Part shown: positions 35,419 through 48,500 of the stretch, piece by piece
Numbering within the stretch: position 1 is the first letter of the stretch
How the letters are laid out: every line of letters begins with the position of its first letter
From: Clonostachys chloroleuca
Lineage: Eukaryota; Ascomycota; Sordariomycetes; Hypocreales; Bionectriaceae
Direction of reading: 5' to 3'
Length of the DNA: 64,000 nucleotides
Assembly: GCA_037952775.1 (NCBI GenBank)
Contig: JBANAY010000001.1
Location: 1,860,001-1,924,000 of the forward strand
Program-made: the position numbers and the translations under genes
Notes under the pieces: generated by a model
Database searches by the model: none
Told to the model about the DNA's origin: nothing
What the model saw: the letters and a program-made list of their open reading frames with translations, nothing else

Positions 35419-36180
35419 TTCAAGTCTTAGGAGTGCGGCGAGAGAGTGTGACTGTGCGGGGCAAGAGACGAGAATGAAGAAATGAGGATCGATGTCGCTT
35501 TGCATCTCGTGTTGATTTGTTTTTTTTTCCCCCAAAGTGCGGCAAGACAGGATTTTTGTGTGGACAAGAGAAGAGTGAAGGAACCACGAGTCAACCCTTT
35601 TGCTATTTCATGTTGATTTTGAGGCTTAGAAGTGCGGCGAGACAGTGGTTTGTGTGAACGCGAGGCGGCAAGGAAGGAACAAGGAGTGAAGTCTCTGCAT
35701 TTCAGGTTGATTTGAGCTTTGGAAATGCGCTGAGAGTCAAGGAACAAGGATTGGGCTCTCTATGCATTTCGGTTTGGTTTGATTCGATTTTGGGGAATGC
35801 GAAGACAGAGTGGTTTGTGCGAACAAAAGACAAGAGTTGAAGGACAAAGACTAAGTTCTCTACACATTCGGGTTGGTATGAGTTTTTGGAATGCGGCGAG
35901 AGTCAAGGAACAAGGATCGGGATTCTCTATGCATTCCAGGCTGATTTGATTTCAAAGAATGCGGAGAGAGAGAATGGTTTGTACGAACAGGAGGCAAGAA
36001 TGAAGGAGCAAGGATTGAATGAATCTTGAACGCATTTCATGCTCATTTGAGTTTTGGGGATGCGGTGGGAATCGGTGAGACAGTGGTGGTGCGACCAGGA
36101 GACGAGAATGGAGGAGCGAGGATTCAATCCTCCGTGTATGGTATTTCATGTTGCTTTATTTTTGGAAGTGCGCACTCTCT
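35343..36180 (+). repeat. Degenerate tandem array, about ten units of 68 to 108 bp
   Basis: Units start with a recognisable A(A/G)TGCGGCGAGAcAG-like box at about 35343, 35432, 35536, 35631, 35724, 35796, 35890, 35958, 36059 and 36167. Each continues with a variant of GTTTGTGTGAACAAGAGGC, GAATGAAGGAACAAGGA and TGCATTTCATGTTGATTTG. Identity between units is moderate and the spacing varies. The first unit overlaps the possible last coding segment of the ZZ-like gene. Confidence 0.85.
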
Positions 36181-36572
36181 GCACGGAGGAAATTCATGAG
36201 AGATCATCTCGATGGGATCAAAAGCCAGACGTCTGGTCATCTGTGGGTGAGACGAAATCCATGGCTCAGAAAGTGACGATTACGGTGGTTCATCTGAACC
36301 GCTGTATAGACATAGGAGAGATCCCAAATAGGTAGATGATCATAAAAATAAAAGAGCTCATTTTTTCAAGGTTGACCCTCTCTGCTACCAGTGTGCCAAA
36401 TCTCCACTCGTAATTGCATGGTTTCAAGCAGCCTGGCAACAAAACACTGTTGAAGCTGAGCGGCTTCAAACACAAGAGAAAGAAAACTTGGCCCGTCTAA
36501 ATCCCCTAGTCATGACACATGAAAACAATCTTTTTTAAGTTTTAACTTCTCTAGCGACATGGAACTCGTAAT

Positions 36573-38445
36573 TTACTCCTCGGCTCCCTCAGCCTCGGCC
36601 TCCTCCTGGGGCCCATCCTCATCATCCTCATCCTCCTCAAAGGTGTTGACGGGGACCTCGTACAGGCGCAGGATGGACTTGTTGGGGTCCTTGACGAGGA
36701 CGAACTTGCCGTCGTCGCGCTGGAGACACATGTCGGCAATGGTTCGGACGATGCCCCAACCGTTGTTAAGCGACAGGTTCATCTGGTTGGCGAAGTCGCG
36801 AGGCTTCCAGCCGATGACGCCCAGGATGACGTGCTTGTCGTTGGAGCGAGGGTTAGCACGGGAAACGAAACTAAGAAAAAGATAGAATGTTAGTGTTTGT
36901 GTCAAAATGGAAACACAGATTAGATGTGAGTGATACGTACCCAAGCTTCATGATGTCGGACTTGGACAGGATGCTCTGCACGGTCCAGCGAGCGAGCTTG
37001 CAGCTGTTGTTCTTCATCTCGGTCGCCACCACGGCACCGCGCTGGGTGACGAGCTTGCTCCTCCAGTCGAGGGCGCCGCCGCTGCCCTGGGCCTTGCTGT
37101 CGAACTCGTTCAGGGCCTTGATGGTCATGAGCTGATCCTCACCGCTGATGCTGTTCTTCTGGACGGCATCGACCTCGGTACGGACGATGAGGTAGACGGG
37201 GTCCTCCTCGTTGGTCGACAGGTCGAATCTTCGGTACCTGTAGGCCTTGCTGGCGGGCGGGTCGGTGTCCTCTGAGGCGTTGTAGAAGGGGTTGCTGTGG
37301 GCCATCTGGACCTTGGCGGACTCGCTCTCGTTGACGACCTGGTTGGCGAAGTTGTGGTTGATGTAGGTAGCCTCCTCAGCAAGGGCAGCGGGCTGGTTGA
37401 TGCTATCCTTGCTGCCCTCGGAAGCATCCAGAGGAGAGTCGGCGGCGTTCTCGTTGACGGTCACCATATCCAGAGTGGCATTCTCGCGCTTGTCGAGGAA
37501 GATCTTATTTCCTTGGCGCACAATGACGATGTCCCAGGGGTAGACGGAGCGGGTAGAGCACATGAGCATGGACAAAATGCTGTCTGTGGTGAAGATGGTG
37601 GCCTCGTCCTTCTCGGCAAGCTCCTGGATGATGGGGTCGTTTGAGGTGGTGATGTTGTACGCGGCACGGTCGATGGCTGTGAGTTTTCTCTCGGAGCCCT
37701 TGACGGGAGGCTTGTCGTAGGAGCGGTCGTAGGGGTAGAGGAATCCGTAGTCCTCGAGATCCTCTCCTTCGTCGGTGTCGAGGTTCAGCTTAGCCAGACG
37801 GTTGAAGTCAATCTCCTCAAGCAGCTCCCAGTCAGCACGGATGGCGACACTGGCATCTCGGTTACGGGCTGGCTTGTCGTAGTCCTTCCAGCCAAAGCGG
37901 CGGCCACGCGCTCCACCAGCACCTCGGCCACGGTCGTAGCCACTCTGTCGACCACCAGGACCGGATCGCTGAGCCTGCCCACGGCCACCGCGAGCATCGC
38001 CTCGGCCACCACGCTGGCCACGGCCGCGAGTGAAGACGGCTCCACGGCCATATCTCGTCTTGGTGGAGTCTCGTGTGTTTGTGACAATGGAGAATGTGGA
38101 CTCGTCCTCGGCAGCGGGGGCGTTGAAGGTGACAGCATGGCTAGCACCGTATACTTGTTGGTCTGGAGTCGAGAATCAAATTAGCCTTTTGATCACCAAG
38201 GGAAATATATCACTGTCTCTAGACGCCCTACCTCTGTAGCTGCGGTTATACTGCATACGACCGCCGCGCTCTCGGTCCTTGCCCTCCAGAGTCCAGTCGG
38301 CCATGCGACCGAGCTTGTCACCCTTGGAGAAGGGCGCATAGGGCACACCATCGAGGGTGGTCTCGGTGGTTACGGAGGGCCCCCAGCCGTCGCCAGGAGG
38401 GCAGCTCTCGCATATGCGAACGTAGTCGAGTGTGTCGGCAGACAT
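36573..38445 (-). CDS. eIF3d: Translation initiation factor eIF3 subunit d
   Basis: Three exons on the minus strand, 38232-38445, 36941-38162 and 36573-36870, give 577 residues; introns are 69 and 70 bp. The N-terminus has [20 protein letters not shown] and [20 protein letters not shown]. An Arg/Gly-rich segment ([20 protein letters not shown]) comes at about 105-150, then [34 protein letters not shown] and the conserved core [37 protein letters not shown], [19 protein letters not shown] (here [20 protein letters not shown]) and [20 protein letters not shown]. It ends in an acidic tail. In the family this subunit binds at the mRNA exit side of the 40S ribosome and can bind the 5' cap of chosen mRNAs; in fission yeast it is Moe1. 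The acidic and RGG regions are normal for fungal members. Confidence 0.95.
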
Positions 38446-38884
38446 CTTTGCTTTCCTTGAGTCGATCCTGAGGAGCTTAGGAAAGTGGCCTGGATGCTGC
38501 AGGGTGAGTAGTGAGGCTTTCCCTTTCAGGCTCACTCGTTGACAAGAATTTGGAATCGCGAGAAACGAATTTGTGGTGGGGTGTGGGGCTGTCTAACGAA
38601 AAGTTGCAAAGCCCCGCGCCACCAGCCAATGTCTCATACATATTTGCAGGCTCAGTACGGTTTGTCTACTGCTGTCTACTATTTAGAAATAAGTAAAATT
38701 CAACTTCAATTCATTACATAAAATAGATCCCTTGGTGATCAAATGGCACAAGGCTGCTCAGGCTCTCCCGACATACCACTGGGGCACTGAATTTTCGGCA
38801 CTATTCTTCTAACCGAAGTGCGCACTAACATGCACGAGATGTGGGTAGATATCATCTGTTATACTGGATAATCGCCTACCCGCC
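38446..38884. other. Intergenic region eIF3d/bZIP gene
   Basis: Upstream of eIF3d and downstream of the bZIP gene. No gene is seen. Confidence 0.4.
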
Positions 38885-40346
38885 CTAAGCAGATACCGCG
38901 CCATTCTGGTTAGTTGCAATTATACCCTCCATCTGTCGACAGTCGAGCCGGTTTCCAAGGACATTTTCGATGGCGTCTCGCACCTCGAATTCCTCGGTGA
39001 CTGCGCCGAACCTGCGATCCGTTGAGTAAAATGCTCGAAAATAAGATTTGGCTGGTAATGTGATGTGGAAAAAGCTTACCCGTAGCATCTGATCTTCTTC
39101 TGTAACTCTCCAGCCAGCGTGACGAAGTCTTGAGCCTTCAGATCTCCACTCCTTGGGTGCGCCAGGATCATGGTCCATGCCATCACTGGGGTGACTTCCC
39201 CGTCGAGATCGAGTTGGGAACTGAGTTCCAACAGCTTTGAGAGGTCACCCTTCTCAAGCTTCCATGTCCTCTGCCCGCAACTTGGGCCGCTACGGAGCGG
39301 GCACTGGCCAAATGTGTCTTCTGGTGACAAGTCGTCAAATGGACGGGGCGGACATGACACCATCAGGGCATGGCCGCATGGCTGACATTCGGCTTCGCTC
39401 GAAACGTCTAACAAGACAGGCATATGGTCCATGCAGGGGCGTTCGAGTCTGTTTATTATCCCGCAAGCATCTCAATCGTTAGCAAAGTCAAGACAAAAGA
39501 TACATCATGCATGCACTATCCGCTATGCTCCATGCGCACGAATGCGACCATCATCTTGGTGATGGGAGGGCGACGGTCATGCTCTTGGAGTGGAGGGTTT
39601 ATCGTACGCGAGGACAAAATCAATGCCGGCTTGATCATAGTCTATGCCGCTTAAGGTTTTCTGCTCTAGCGCATTGTTGCCTGGCTTTTGCGTATCTAGA
39701 GGTGGTTGAATGTTTGGCGATGCCGTGGACGCTTCGGTGGACGATCGTAAGGTGGGCGAGATCAGCCCACTCTGATCTGACTGGTATGGTCCGCTTTCTG
39801 GACTGGAGGGGCTCGGGAGTGAAACACCGTGCTGGACAAGCAAGCTTTTCAGCTCTTTATTCTCGTCGATCAATTTGGCCTTCTCCTGGCACGCTGTGCT
39901 GTACACTTCCTTGAGCCTCAGTACTTCATCCTCCAGGCTCGTAATGTACATTTCTTTGCGCTCTCGATGGGTTCTATCATAGTATTAGAATAGGAGTTTG
40001 AAGCAAGAATCGCCATTGAATCGTAGAGTCGCGCGCACCGTTGGGCCTGTCTATTCAGCTCCTGCCTCCTCGTCAGAGCTGGTTTCCGGTCGGGCTTGGG
40101 CCCCCGTCGCTTCGGCTGGGCTTCATCCGCTACTCAGAGTTAGAGGAGAAAAACAAAGCGGCTGGCCATTGAGGGCGTTATAGATGGGTATGTCATCGTA
40201 CTACTGCGAACATTCCGCCTGTCAATCAAAGTCTTGAAGACATCGAGGCTGAGCGAAGATAGCCCTCCACCCAGTTCGGGTTCTTTGCGCCCTTCGGAGG
40301 GCTGAAAGGGTCGCGTCGATCGGAGTCTGGTCGATGTAGATGACAT
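38885..40346 (-). CDS. bZIP transcription factor with Cys-rich C-terminal half
   Basis: Five exons on the minus strand: 40205-40346, 40039-40129, 39608-39973, 39080-39448 and 38885-39011, giving 364 residues, with the frame closing at each junction. The basic region is residues 73-83 (NRQAQRTHRER), preceded by the basic stretch PKRRGPKPDRK and followed by a leucine-zipper-like coil (SLEDEVLRLKEVYSTA, KAKLIDENKELKSLL). This signature is that of fungal AP-1/Yap-like bZIPs. A Ser/Pro linker follows (SLPSPSSPESGPYQSDQSG). The C-terminal half contains FVLALERPCMDHM, then a cysteine-rich patch (ECQPCGHALMVSCPPRP) and a conserved helical domain (LSKLLELSSQLDLDGEVTPV). The cysteines resemble the redox-sensing domains of Yap1/Pap1 in number, not in clear sequence, so a redox role is only possible. 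I do not assign a gene name. Confidence 0.82.
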
Positions 40347-41755
40347 TGGTCCCGCCAAGTTCAGTAGACAAGAATGGCGCGCATATCAAAAGGTTATCCT
40401 TTGGCAATATAGTTGTAGCTTGGCGTGCTCGAGGCTCTGTGCTGATGCGAAACATAGGTGGGGAGAATCACGCTGGTTGACAGTCGGTGGAGTTTGTCAT
40501 TCACATGGGTGGATTCGGCTTAATCGCTACTGTGGCGATGATAGTGACAAGGATGCTGCCGCTACCACTTCCGTTGGTCATGATGAAGATGGAGGAAACG
40601 GCGATGTATCTTGAAAGTGAGAATCGGAAGAACTAAGAGCTATCCCGAAAAAATCCTTGCACTTATTTATTGAATGTAGTACGAGGCTCCAAGTGAGGCC
40701 AAACTCCCTTTTGGAAGGCGCTAGATTGGGTTCTTTCCTCATCTCCTTGCACCCAGCAACCACGCCTTGATTGGTGTGAAAGAACCACTATATCGGCTCA
40801 ACATCGTAGGACTTTGCTCAGTTTCCCTCTGCTCTCAATTTATTGAACACAGGTTCATCGGCATTCCATGTCACTGCTTCGGCTGGTTCGTGTGAAGTGG
40901 ATTGGTAACAGCTGACCACACTCTCTAGCGTCGATCATGGTGCAATCTACAGATCTACCGAAAGAGTCGATCAACTGCCGATAAAACATCTCTTCCAATC
41001 CGACTCTGTGTCGCTGGTGCGTGTAAGTTGGTGCTTTCGTGAAAATATCTAGAATGATCGCGGATCAACGGAGGTGATAGCGGCTCGAAACCACTGAGAA
41101 CGTGGGGGAGTTTAAGTGGCCCCGCGTGGTCGTCTAGGCACCTGGCAAGAGAAGAGGGATCGAACAAGGGAGAGGACTGGACTAACTAGGGACGTCTTAG
41201 ATAAGGAAATTTCATTTCCCCGATTCCTTCTTGTCCTGCGCAAACATTTCACATTTGCTATCTCGTCGGTCGCTGATGTATGAAAACCTAGAGTGTCTAG
41301 GGGAATAGCAACGTAACCAACTACGCAAGCGCTCTTCCTTCCGCTGAAAAAGCCACATAGCTCGTAAGATAAGGATCCATAGGCTTTCTCCATGTTTAGC
41401 AGAGCGTGAGAAAAGACATCGATCTCCGTGAGGCTGGCTTCCACACAGAGTTAGAACGACCCAATTATGGCATCTTCCCCGAAGGCTCACAAGGTTTGGC
41501 TAATGCATACCTCTCTCCTTTTAAAGAAAGGAAGAGCGCTAAGACCCCTCAATCATGTGAGCAATTATGGACGGGGAAGAGATAGAGAAAGAAAGGAAAG
41601 TTGGAAAAAAGTGACCCACTATGATAATAGGATATATGTAGAGTTACGCATAATCTCGCCGGCTTGTTTACTGTGAATGAGGTGAGTATTCGGCCCGCTT
41701 CATGTTCTAGAGGAAATATCCATGTCACGATAAGCAGCAAAGACCTTCGATCATC
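40347..41755. other. Intergenic region upstream of the bZIP gene
   Basis: About 1.4 kb between the bZIP start and the tRNA gene. Open frames are short and unsupported. It likely contains the bZIP promoter. Confidence 0.4.
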
Positions 41756-41835
41756 GCCCTTATAGCTCAGTGGTAGAGCGCATCACTCGTATTCCCGAAA
41801 TGATGAGGTCCACGGTTCAATCCCGTGTGGGGGCA
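41756..41835 (+). tRNA. tRNA-Thr (anticodon CGU) with an 8-nt intron
   Basis: The acceptor stem pairs GCCCTTA with TGGGGGC (two G-U pairs) and the discriminator base is A. The D arm is GCTCAGTGGTAGAGC. The anticodon stem is CATCA/TGATG; between its arms lie 15 bases, so a 7-base loop CT-CGT-A-A with an 8-base intron after position 37 is the natural reading. The T arm is CACGG-TTCAATC-CCGTG. A T-rich run, TTTTTTTT, follows at 41859 and may end transcription. An internal A box and B box are present, as usual for RNA polymerase III genes. Confidence 0.9.
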
Positions 41836-44800
41836 TATATTCATTTACCTTTCGTATTTTTTTTATCTTACATCTGTCTTTTATTCGCAGTGAAGGGAGT
41901 TTATTTGAAGGCTTGAGAAAGGCCGATCGCTGAACGATAAAATAGTCGGCTTGTAAGAATGGTTGACTTAGATGAGGACGAGCCGCAATAGGGAGGTTCA
42001 CAGATCACACAAATCTGCACGGCCAACCAGCCTCTCGTGCAGCCTCTGTAAAAAATGGATTGGTCACAGGAAATCCTCTTAATTTGGTAGTCCTGGTAAA
42101 ATTCTCACATGGTCAGTACACAGGAACGTAGGGTGTTGGAAGTGTGGCCTTCTACAATGAAGGGCTGTTCTCTCCTCTACTTCTGTCAGCTTGGAAAGGA
42201 GAGGAGCGAGAGATGCTAGAAACAAATAGCCCCCGATAGCTCTGTGGTGTCCTAGAGGGTGTGAGCAACCTCGAAATGATGGCGCAAAGTGATTGATCTG
42301 CTGAGAAAGCAGTTGCGGGAAGCACTGCTCCAAGTCATGAGAGAGTCATTCGAGTAGTCCAAAGTTCAAATTCGGTTCTACAGAAATAGAACTCATCCAA
42401 TCTACAGCCATCTAACAATCTGTTCAAGAAAAGTCACATCCCCAAATCAGCTATTTGATGATGGATATAGTGGCCCATCTAGACTTTTAAAAGTGCTTGC
42501 TTGAATGTTTAGGATCACTGCGCCAGTCGGTCAGAGCAGGTCCTAGCAGAATTTTGGTTAACGCGGAGGCCATTTCAAAAGGCTGCCAGTCCAAGCCTAA
42601 GAATATATTGTGCATAAAAGTATACAGGGTTTTTCGATGAATGCTTTAGAGATTATAGAGCAAACGCAGGTAGCAGAGCCTTAATCACAAGCCGCCGTCT
42701 TATACAGGCTCAGCTCATCACCTTCACGTAGACCACGTAAAAGGCCGTTAACGAACGGCGAAATTTCTGCTCACAATTCTAGAAGATACTGTAGGGGTTG
42801 CACTTGTGCTAAGAGTGCTGGTGGTAAGAAGCATGGTAAGGTCAGCGAGGAGCTCGGTGCCAAGAGCGACCAGAACACCTCCTCACTCATACGGTGAGTC
42901 AATGGCTGAGCTGTATCTAGTGTTGCTTCCCATACATTCCCTGGATTCACACCCTCAATACAATGCCTCCCACCAGGAGGGAGGAGATCATTCTACAAGC
43001 CCCTGATCATCAAAAGCTTGAGCCTACACTTGGACTGCCCCTGGTAATTGCTTTTTGTTGATTCTATCGTAGCCAGCCACTACCTTCTTAAAATTATGTT
43101 TGACCCACGAACAGCGGAATACAATACCCGTAACGCTATAGTAGCAGCTACTCATTCTCTCGCTGTACGAGGTTTATCGATGCAGGAAGGCCTAGGCACG
43201 GATTCCGAGGGTTGCTGTGTGATGGTAGTCGTAATGGGATTAGAAGGCTAGAAGTAGTAGCGAATGAAACGAGGTATACCGTATACATGAGCCCGACGGG
43301 GCTCCCGGAATCCCCACCGGGGATGGTTGTGTGTAGGTTTATGCCGGCTTTTGTCACTGACCTGCATCATATCAGGCGAGAAAGTGGGTGGTATTGAATG
43401 GATACGCCAAAAGAAGGGTGTAAAGGTAGCAACTTGGAAGTAAGAGAGACCATAAATCAGATAGTCACTCGTCAATCGCTTGAGAGCATATGCCAGATGT
43501 GTAGGTAGTCTTTGATCCATGTGTTCTGTGAGCGGTTCGGTGGACAACAATAGTCGAGGAATCCGGGCTTCGCAGGGTAGGTAGTGCTTGGGTGTGCCAA
43601 TTTTCACGTCACCGGCTCAACGAACCAATAATTAGAAGTTCACGCGGTGGAACTGGTGTGATAAGCCGTCCCAAGAAGAAGGAAATGGAATGTCAACAGC
43701 AATGCAGCCAGTAAGAATGGTGTGGGTGAGCAGTTCCAGACCTCCCTCATGTAACAGCGGTCTGCAAGTTTCTTGACCTGCAGGGTTTGGTTGGGTGCGT
43801 GGAGGGAGCGCTCCGGCGTCGGTGGTCAGGTCACATACATCACTGGATCACCCGGTATGCGTCGAGGGGAGATGAAATCATGATCTGAGAATGGCAAGCA
43901 GGTCCTGGGCGGCACCAGAGGCTACGGCCGACCGACAGTTCATGGGGACTGTCCCGTGTGGTGTGACGGCAGGCAAGTATATGCATGCAGTCAGAAAAGA
44001 GCGACCCCTCTCCTCTCCTCTCCTCTCCTCTCCTCCCGTGGAGTCGCGAGAGTCGTCGTCTCCTCGCACGCGCGCTCACACATGCACACCCATTCAGCTC
44101 GAGGTGCTCAGGACGTAGCATTTGAGCAAGTTCCACGCAAGAGCCGGTGGGTGGACGCACCAAGCGTGGTTAGAAGGCAATGCCATATTAAAATATTACA
44201 TACATATACGGTCAGGACGCTCTGGGGGTTGCAGACCATCACCGCGAGAGGCTGCAAGTCATGCGACTAGACAACTCCTGGACTGGCATGGGCATGGATG
44301 GTGGTGGCATCAATGGACAGTGGCCGGTACATGGAATGAGACCGTCTTAGCATAGCGGCGGTCATGCAGCATGCAGCGGGGTGGTGGGTGGCTGCTCACT
44401 GCAGTGGCTCGCCGTGCAGGTCCCTGCTACACTGGGACTCTCGCTCTGGGTGCATCCTCTGGCGCATCCTCTGGTGGATGTGTCTCGTACAGACAATCCC
44501 TCCCATCTGCTGATTGGGCGGGCAGCCAAGCACCCGGCATGCTCAAGGCCTGCTTCTGCACATGCGTCCAATCCAGTCCACTGCCATGCTCCGAATATAG
44601 GTCCAGGTCTCCATAGCCATGGCTACATCCATATCCATGCCTAGCCTGCCTGTCCGCCTGCTGCCGAAGCTCGTAGTTGCAGTTGCATCCAAACCCCAAT
44701 AAATGGTAGGTCCAGCCTGATTAGCAATGACGCCGGGGCAGACGAAACAAAGATGGATGGGCCCGCAGACGTGGCACAGTGTGTTTCGGAGTATCAGAAC

Positions 44801-45561
44801 TCAGGGTGTTGTGTCTATCCGTACTAGTGTATGAGATGCGGGGTTGTGATTGGCCCCGCGTGCCCCTCTCGGCGTGACAATCATGCCTCACAGCGGCCCG
44901 CCAATTTCTATCCTCCAATGGACCGGACTGTGCCCGCACTGTGCGTGCAGCTGTCGTGAGCGTCCACCCCAAAGCAACCCCATCGTCCTAATTGTGCTCG
45001 TCGGGATTGATTCATGGTCTCTGCGTCTCTTGCCCTCACCACCTCGGACGGCGAGCTGTGCGGTTTTCAGACTCCTCGCGCCAACTAGCACCTTCAGCCT
45101 AATTACCTGTGGTTTTCACACCTGCAGGTCGACCTGTCCGAGTGCTGCCGCGGCCCATCTTCCAAGCTGGCTCGAAACTCCTCGACCCCGTCGCCTCCGC
45201 TGCGCTGGCGTGAGCGAGCCTGCGAAGCCGCCCGTCTCCGCCACTGCGTCTACCATTGACCCCGAACGGCTTGCCTGCTGTGTGATTTTTCTTGCCGACT
45301 CTCCTCTGCGCTCGTCTACCTCCCGGAAGAAGACGCTTCGACCGGATCACGACCCTGACATTGACGCTCGTGCATCGTTGTCAGTCATGTATCCGGCTTT
45401 CGGGCAGCTATAGTCCTGGCGTCTTTGCCAGACCCTGAGTCTTTCAAATTCATTTCGACTAGGAAGGAGACACACATCGCTATACTCCGGCCGGCTCACT
45501 ACGGCTTGCCGTGCAAACACCTCACCTCTCTGGATGCGCCAGCGTGGCACACTCTTCCATC
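41836..45561. other. Long intergenic region upstream of RIM15
   Basis: About 3.7 kb. The left half (to about 43,700) is A/T-rich with no supported gene. The right half becomes rich in C and T toward RIM15 and contains several short upstream open frames (for example from 44850), suggesting a long regulated leader for RIM15. No gene is called. Confidence 0.45.
44005..44037 (+). repeat. Pyrimidine microsatellite (CTCTC)n
   Basis: About six copies of a five-base CTCTC/TCCTC unit in an uninterrupted pyrimidine tract. A length-variable simple repeat is expected. Confidence 0.9.
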
Positions 45562-48500
45562 ATGGACCGGCAATCTGCCTCTCCAGCTCCGCAAGCTGTT
45601 TCCTCGCTACGTCTTCAACCAACCATTATGGAACGATCCATCAGTCAAGATATCCGAGAAGAATGCGAAGAACTACGCGAAGCCGCCGAGCAGACGCTGA
45701 ATGCCATTGTCGACCTCAATCTTGATGGTACCGTGCGATGGGCCAGCCCATCTTGGACCGAAGTTGTCGGAACACGGCATGAGAGTCTCCGGGGCGTCCC
45801 AATGGCTGATATAGTCGTCAGTGATAACAAAAATGTATTTACCGAAGTGGTGGAATATATGAAGCGGGATGATTCCCGAAGTCACCGGGTACGCTTTGCT
45901 GTCCAGCTAGGCCCTCTCTCAAAGTTAGGACTCCTCGATGGCCCAACGGATGCAGGCGCAGACCATGTCGAGCCACAGATAATCGACCTTGAAGGGCAGG
46001 GGATCATGGTATACGACAGTGTCTCAGGCGGCGAAAGCCATGTAGGTCCTCATCTTTCCTCTGCTTGATTCGGCTCCGAATTCTAACCCATGACAGACTA
46101 TGTGGATGATCCGCCCTTGGACTGCACCCCAGGAGATTCAAATCGACCTCCCCGATGTCATTGTTGATTCACTGGGCTCCGGCGCCGAGGTATTGGCGAG
46201 TTTTCTGACACAGCTTGCTGAATTTACTGTCGACGACGAACTCGACAATGTGAAACCCCCACCGGCTGTCCTTTGCCGCATTTGTGAACGCCAAATCCAG
46301 CCTTGGTGGTTCGAGAAACACACCGATCTCTGCCTCCAGGAGCATACAGCTGAGATGGATGTTCAGATGGCGCAGGAAAACCTGACAGAACACCGTCATG
46401 CTATTGTCAAAGTACTCGACGCTCTCGAAGCTCGCCAGAGCCGCTCAATGACTGGCGAACAGTCGACCATTACGGTTGCAGAGTACAAAGGAATGCCAAT
46501 TGGACCGCCACCGTCAACACAGTCGTCTCCTGGAACGTCGTTGGCGCGATCTCGAGAGCGTTCCGGTGGCTTTGGGCACACTAGGGGGCGCTCATTCGCT
46601 GTACGACGTCCCCAAGCGCGCATTGTCGAGCTTTTGATGGACTTGTGTGATACCGCCATTGAGATCAGCACGCCGTCGCTCAAGGAGTCCTCATCCAAAC
46701 AAGACAGTGGCGATTTCGGGACACAATCCCCGCAGTCAGAGTCACGGATATCGCAGGTTCTGCAATGGCAATCCCCTAGCACGAACACGCTTGAACAAGA
46801 GCAAGGTCTTGCTCAACTCTGTGCAGACACAGAAACCGTCGCCAGAGCAAAAGTGGATGCTGTTTTCCGACATAGAAAGATTATTGAATATGCAGAGCGG
46901 ATTCGTATAGAGATTGCTGTGCTTGTACAAGATTGCATCGATGAGGCTATGCGCAAAGCTGCTCGAATCGCAGCCGGTCAGCTTAGTGATTCAACCGAAA
47001 GCGAGGAAGAATCAGGGGTAGTAGAATGCGATGACGATGAACTGGATATGGAGTTGGGTGATGTACAACAAGGTCCCGGCCCAGCAGTTTCATCACAGGT
47101 ACCGGATGAGGTCGCAGCACTTGATCCCCTGGAGAAGCCTCGTGGGCGACTGGGGGAACTTGGTGCGGAAAAGGCACCGAATAGCCCTTCGGCTCTTGCA
47201 GCAGCCTTGCGACAAGTAGATTTGTCGTCCAGGGTTAGCCGAGGTTCACGGCCATCTTCTATCGTGGCGTCTACCAGGTCAAGCAGCCCGAAAGAATGCG
47301 CTACACCGAGGTCCTATGCTGGGGGTCCAGGGTCTGGGTCTGGCTCACAGCCCCGTGATATCCCCCGAGAAGCCTCTGCTCTTTCCGAGTCCGAAACAGT
47401 GGAAAGCGAAGGTAGTATGAGATCCTCTTCACTTGCGTCACGAGCAGCGACCAGAACTGAATCTCCCATCTCCGAATTCGGCGATCTTCGGCGAGCTGCA
47501 AGTTCGCGACAGCATCATCGCCGGAGTTTAATTCTCCCAGGAACTTCCTCACCACGCCGCCAGGAGTCTCCTTCTCGCCCGCAACCTCCCCCATCACCTC
47601 TGCGAATTAAGCCAAGAGGCAAAAGCGGTTCTCAGGAAGGGGTAGCTTCGCCTGAGGGCTCGCCCATGCTTCCAAATAGCGATTTCAGCTCACCCATCAT
47701 GCACCCTACGCGTCATCATAGAAGACAATCGTCTGCAGCAATCTCAGATTTCGTCATGAAGCCTCCGCCTTCCCCACGACTCAATGCTAGTCAAGCACCT
47801 CCCCAAGCTCGATCCACCCAACCATCCATCAAAGATTTCGAGATCATCAAGCCCATCAGTAAAGGTGCTTTCGGCAGCGTCTACCTCTCCAAGAAGAAAT
47901 CGACCGGCGAGTACTTTGCCATCAAGGTCTTGAAGAAAGCAGACATGGTTGCCAAGAACCAGGTTGGTAACGTCAAGGCTGAGCGAGCCATCATGATGTG
48001 GCAAGGACAAAGTGAATTTGTTGCCAAACTCTATTGGACATTCTCTAGCAAAGACTATCTATATCTTGTTATGGAATATCTTAACGGCGGTGACTGTGCG
48101 TCGTTGATTAAAGTCTTGGGTGGACTTCCTGAAGAATGGGTCAAGAAATACCTAGGAGAAGTTGTCCTTGGTGTCGAGCATCTTCACAGCAGGGGCATCA
48201 TCCATCGTGATTTGAAGCCGGACAATCTGCTGATTGATCAAAAGGGCCACCTCAAGTTGACAGATTTCGGTCTCTCGCGCATGGGATTGGTTGGGCGACA
48301 GAAGCGAGCACTCGACAGCGGCAACGCTGATGCAACACCAGACCTTCTTAAGCAGGGTCCATTTGCTAGATCAGCATCGATAGCTTCCTCGCGATCAACA
48401 TCCCTTGACTTACATGGTCATAATCAGGGATCACCAGGCACAACACCCCATATGGGGGCAGATGCCGGGAGCATGACCCAGCCTTCATATTTCAACCTCG

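Noticed and set aside
42230..42390. Possible second tRNA: an A-box-like TAGCTCTGTGGTG and a B-box-like AGTTCAAATTC
   Set aside because: The two boxes are about 120 bases apart, and neither the T stem nor the acceptor stem pairs. At most it is a very decayed relic.
42520..42605. tRNA-like GTCGGTCAGAGC followed by CAGTCCAAGCC
   Set aside because: No acceptor or anticodon stem can be drawn with confidence.
44850..45413. A 187-codon open frame upstream of RIM15
   Set aside because: Composition is Ser/Pro/Arg/Cys from C/T-rich leader sequence. It is more likely part of the RIM15 promoter or leader, perhaps an upstream open frame, than a gene.
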